From Bacteroidota bacterium (GTDB taxonomy: Bacteria > Bacteroidota > Bacteroidia > Chitinophagales > Chitinophagaceae), in assembly GCA_023428755.1 (NCBI GenBank), contig JAEYWX010000022.1, forward strand, positions 62,001 through 126,000: DNA of 64,000 nucleotides, written 5' to 3'. Of this stretch, positions 61,701 through 64,000 are shown in pieces (position 1 is the first letter of the stretch; each line of letters starts with the position of its first letter). The position numbers were made by a program, and so were the translations under genes. The notes beneath the pieces were generated by a model. It did not search any database. It saw only the letters and a program-made list of their open reading frames with translations, and was not told the DNA's origin.

Positions 61701-63466
61701 AATTTTCGTTTTTCATAAATTCCTTTGGCAATAATATTCCGATAGGTATATCCATTGAGATAGATGGCCTGTATGTTTCCATCTACTTCTGCAAACAATG
61801 TTTTGGGGTTAAAGCCTCTGCCTTTCAATGAACCATCCATTACAATTGTACCCAACAATGGGTCTTTTAAAAATGTACCTAAGGCAAAGCCACTTGTTTT
61901 AATTTTTCCTGAATAGATGGGTGCACTTCCATCGGGTAACTTCAGGTTAATATCGGTAACAAGTGTTCCCAGATTTGTTTCAAGTGTGCCGTACGTAACA
62001 AAGTCTTTAAAGAAGCCGGTATAATTGCCGGTAAATTTGAAATAACTGAGTTGTGAAATAGCTGGATAGGTTACTTTTCGCAGATCAGGATAAATGGCTA
62101 CCGCATCCGCATAAGATGTTTGCAAACGGTTTGCTTTCAGATCGAGGAATGTGCTGTTAATATCGGGCAATCCATCTAAGGTGAAACTTCCATCAAGTAC
62201 CGTTTGCTTCAGCGTTGTAATAACAACATCTGTTCCTTTTAAGTGATCAACTGTACCTCTTACTTTTCCTTTGATGGTAATACGATCATTCCAGTCTTTT
62301 AATTCGGGAGCAAAAAAAGCAATATCGTCGCTGTGCAATTCACTGTCTTCAAATGTTCCATCCATCCGGACATGGGTAATAAACTCGCTCATGTCGTGAC
62401 CAAACTGTTCATAGCGCAAAGCGAAATAATTTTGCAGCTTGCTTTTGTTTGTTCGTGCCAGGAGATTATTGAATTCCATTGCTGTTGAATGGAACGATAA
62501 ATCGGCATCTAGTTCTTTTACTTCAAACCCGCTTCGTTCTTTTGCTTTTAATTGAACTTTCGCACTCAACGTATCTCTGATAAATGAAAGATTGTTGAAT
62601 GTGCCGGTAATGTTTTTGAAATGTACATGAGCCCCGTCGAAATAGGGCAGTGGTGCCCGTTGTGTGTAGTTATCACTTTTTAATTCTGCCTCTTCCAGTT
62701 TTACATGGTTGGCAGTAATGCGCCATCCCGATTGGGTGAGCACTTCTTCAACATCGTCGGTATGGTAAGCACTGTCGGGCTTGGGATCTCGTTTGGGCCT
62801 GTTGCCAATATAATTTGAAATAAAAAAGGATGGTGCTACAATATCGAGCTTTGATATATCGATCACCTGATTCGGCAGATCAAATGTTTTGAAGTTCAGC
62901 GTTAGCGATTGAAGACTTCCCTGCATGGTTTGTCCCCGCCATTCATCTTTCTGCACCAGTCGGATCTGGCTTAGTTCAATATCCTTCAGCTTCAGGTTGG
63001 TTTGCTGTTTAGTAGTGTCTTTGATGGTGGAGGAAGGCGATGAAAAATAATCAACCAGGAATTGATAATTCCATACACTATCGCTGCGGTGGAGATAGAT
63101 GTTTGTTTGCTCCAGCGATATGTAGCTCAGGTTAATTTCATCTTTCAGGAAAAACCAATCGTTCACATTTGCTCCGGCCCTGCCAATGTAGGCAAGGGTA
63201 TCTTTGTTGCGATCTTTTACCAATACACCTTCGAGCAATACTTTATTGAAAAGCGAAAACTCAACATGTTTTACGGTTACTTCCGTCTTTAATTCGTTCG
63301 AAAGCCAGTTGGCTGCTTTTTTAGTGAGCCAGTTTTGCACGGGAGTTAATTGAATAAGAAACCATACCGTGATCAACAGCAGCAGGAGGACTAAGAGAAT
63401 GCGGGATAGTATTTTAAGTACTTTTCGTGCCAAGGTATTTGTGTTGTAAAAATAACCATTCGGCAT
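58739..63466 (-). CDS. TamB/DUF490-like envelope protein
   Basis: A 1575-residue protein with an N-terminal membrane anchor (residues 17-39, ILSRILLVLLLLLITVWFLI) and a long repetitive beta-structured body. The C-terminal TamB region contains GQGSGNLNI, NITKGQYTFNW, NPVINFRLELPPGHP and ends FSYVRDFEK. Proteins of this family bridge the periplasm and help insert outer-membrane proteins or move lipids. Its size fits Bacteroidota homologues. It runs into ribBA with no terminator between the two. Confidence 0.88.
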   Translation of the reverse strand: MPNGYFYNTNTLARKVLKILSRILLVLLLLLITVWFLIQLTPVQNWLTKKAANWLSNELKTEVTVKHVEFSLFNKVLLEGVLVKDRNKDTLAYIGRAGANVNDWFFLKDEINLSYISLEQTNIYLHRSDSVWNYQFLVDYFSSPSSTIKDTTKQQTNLKLKDIELSQIRLVQKDEWRGQTMQGSLQSLTLNFKTFDLPNQVIDISKLDIVAPSFFISNYIGNRPKRDPKPDSAYHTDDVEEVLTQSGWRITANHVKLEEAELKSDNYTQRAPLPYFDGAHVHFKNITGTFNNLSFIRDTLSAKVQLKAKERSGFEVKELDADLSFHSTAMEFNNLLARTNKSKLQNYFALRYEQFGHDMSEFITHVRMDGTFEDSELHSDDIAFFAPELKDWNDRITIKGKVRGTVDHLKGTDVVITTLKQTVLDGSFTLDGLPDINSTFLDLKANRLQTSYADAVAIYPDLRKVTYPAISQLSYFKFTGNYTGFFKDFVTYGTLETNLGTLVTDINLKLPDGSAPIYSGKIKTSGFALGTFLKDPLLGTIVMDGSLKGRGFNPKTLFAEVDGNIQAIYLNGYTYRNIIAKGIYEKRKFDGSFVANDSNLIVNLTGLVNLNTDTPVYKVTGDIYKINFKELGLLNKNISLKTFAVLDFKGKTIDEFLGTANLQNAVLTKDGDTLSFDYLTLSSAYAEGKKLLTVSSNEAEASIRGDFNILDLPNTTLSFLHKYFPTYIQGPTKIVKNQNFTFSIATRNIAEFVDILEIPVKGFDNSTIIGSISTNESRFNVNTNVPFFQYNNIGFNDANIIAKGDYEKLNVDGGMLEVKLNDSISLPQTSFKIIAANDTGSVNIRTRASQTLKDANINARISTKKEGVGIVFQPSTLVINDKIWTIEDNSDLFIGKKVIHSENFKLTSGNESIIAYTKLSPIGNYEDFVVELNNVQMGDILPYFLKDPRLEGQVTGTVDIINPFGKIQADADLKAERFRFNNDSIGLVKINGNYSAVTGDINTEIISDNPLYEFSSKGKINLKDSAKPVINQTVDAKYLKLSILEKYLSIIMTDMKGVATGLIQITGDATKPDLIGNVKLSNTSFVLDYTKCRYSMNEGTVIAFKKGEIDFGQIMLTDTAKRTATFSGRLFHQFFDNMRFNMEFHANNPARGFQVLNTTKKDNDLFYGNVVADASGSIRGPVNDMVLKLRAEPTDSSHLFLPTSDTRVTGTADFIVFRKYGKEMKVESNVKETSHMLVDLDVIANPLAKIDLILDDVTNDVIQGQGSGNLNIIVSTRTGTSMAGRFNITKGQYTFNWEKLIKKRFLINSGYVEWNGDPYDARINIDAKYEVEDIALPEDLAQGCSSNPRSTITVIGNLYGTLNNPVINFRLELPPGHPCLNNPITKSGLERIRSNPNELNNQVFSLLFFEQFLPSGSGSSNSAANIGSSVITSAAGTISEFIAQQVQAGLGVALRNIPGINKLNLDPYVTFTPGLISGSQAQTQGFQGTGRFGITRRLLNGKLLLKAGGSVLVNTGQAGPIQNNNQLTPDFTLEWLITPDGKLRLIGFYRSVYDVQWRSGNRAGISFSYVRDFEK

Positions 63467-63553
63467 CTATCAGCCAATTCAATGCCAGTCTTAACAAAAC
63501 AAAAAGACAAAGCAGACAATCAAATCGGTTCTATTGTCAACCATCTAACCCCG

Positions 63554-64000
63554 TTAGTGAAGAATTTCCTGCACGTGTTTTTTGATATTGGATGCTATCT
63601 TTTCCATGGGCAAATCGTTGGCATCGGAACCAAACGGATCTTCAATTTCTTCGGCCACCAGTTCAAGACTGGCCAATACATAAAACACAAAGGTTACCAC
63701 CGGAATAACATAGTAACCCATACTGAAAACATAGCCGAAGGGCAGCGTCATCACATAAATGAAGATGAACTTCTTAATAAATACACTGTAGGAAAAAGGG
63801 ATGGGTGTGTTTTTGATCCGCTCACAGGCACCACATATATCGGTGAAGGATTTTAATTCTTCATTCAGGATGATCAATTCATCGCCGGTGATTTTTCCCT
63901 GTTGGTGCAAATGATACACCCGGTTGAACAATTGAGCTGCCACCTGGTTGGGAATATGTTTGCCTTGGTCAATTTTTGCAAGAATGTGCCCATGATCGTC
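63554..64000 (-). CDS. Bestrophin-family (UPF0187) channel, C-terminal part
   Basis: The open frame continues to the right window edge, so the N-terminus is missing. The visible 148 residues contain CGACERIKNTPIPFSYS, two hydrophobic segments (FIKKFIFIYVMTLPFGYVFS and VIPVVTFVFYVLASL) and EEIEDPFGSDANDLPMEKIA. The ExIEDPFG-DxxDL motif is the bestrophin signature. These proteins form pentameric anion or cation channels in the inner membrane. The substrate ion is not predictable from this fragment. Confidence 0.88.
   Translation of the reverse strand, partial: DDHGHILAKIDQGKHIPNQVAAQLFNRVYHLHQQGKITGDELIILNEELKSFTDICGACERIKNTPIPFSYSVFIKKFIFIYVMTLPFGYVFSMGYYVIPVVTFVFYVLASLELVAEEIEDPFGSDANDLPMEKIASNIKKHVQEILH

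Overview
The window reads as chromosomal DNA of a Bacteroidota bacterium, most likely of the Chitinophagaceae. The evidence is indirect: perfect TAnnTTTG minus-7 promoter boxes in front of several genes, little sign of Shine-Dalgarno sequences, Oar-like and OMP_b-brl-type TonB-dependent receptors, a GLPGLI protein, DUF1684 and DUF2147 proteins, and a glycogen cluster typical of the phylum. No transposase, integrase, phage gene, rRNA or CRISPR array was seen. Genus and species cannot be fixed from the sequence.

Layout. 1-6.2 kb: the start of a secreted protein running off the left edge, valS, a 34-residue membrane protein with its own terminator, a DnaQ exonuclease fused to a GIY-YIG nuclease, an outer-membrane barrel protein and a DUF2147 protein. 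6.3-16.4 kb: a trp-his supraoperon, trpL(attenuator)-trpE-trpG-trpD-trpC-trpF-trpF'-(small membrane protein)-trpB-trpA-hisH-hisA. It has a leader peptide with three consecutive Trp codons, two tandem trpF genes, and hisH and hisA without hisF beside them. Seven copies of a short G/C-rich palindrome lie in this cluster; four are read in frame inside proteins and two form the 3' ends of genes. A small hairpin motif stands before both trpE and trpB. 16.5-26.2 kb: a flippase, an M1 peptidase, an oligopeptide-binding lipoprotein, msrA, a 7-TM protein resembling transmembrane terpene cyclases, a DUF1684 protein, a Smr-less mutS2 and tRNA-Ser(UGA).

26.3-47 kb: alpha-glucan metabolism. It holds malQ with two CBM20 domains, a ROK kinase lacking the usual zinc cysteines, a FucP-type sugar transporter, glgA, glgC, a GPH/SLC45-type transporter, a secreted GH13 enzyme and glgB. 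Together these would import and break down maltodextrins and build glycogen. A dipeptide epimerase, a Uma2 protein, a quinone-oxidoreductase-like protein and an outer-membrane receptor/GLPGLI pair are interspersed.

48.1-54 kb is the most intriguing stretch. It has a class-I glutamine amidotransferase, a circularly permuted ATP-grasp-like protein, a YbdK/GCS2 carboxylate-amine ligase, a Uma2 protein, a RimK-like ATP-grasp and an esterase with an EF-hand-like loop. This looks like an uncharacterised amide- or peptide-bond-forming pathway. 54.1-64 kb: an Oar-like TonB receptor, ribBA, a TamB-like protein of 1575 residues and the C-terminal part of a bestrophin-family channel running off the right edge.
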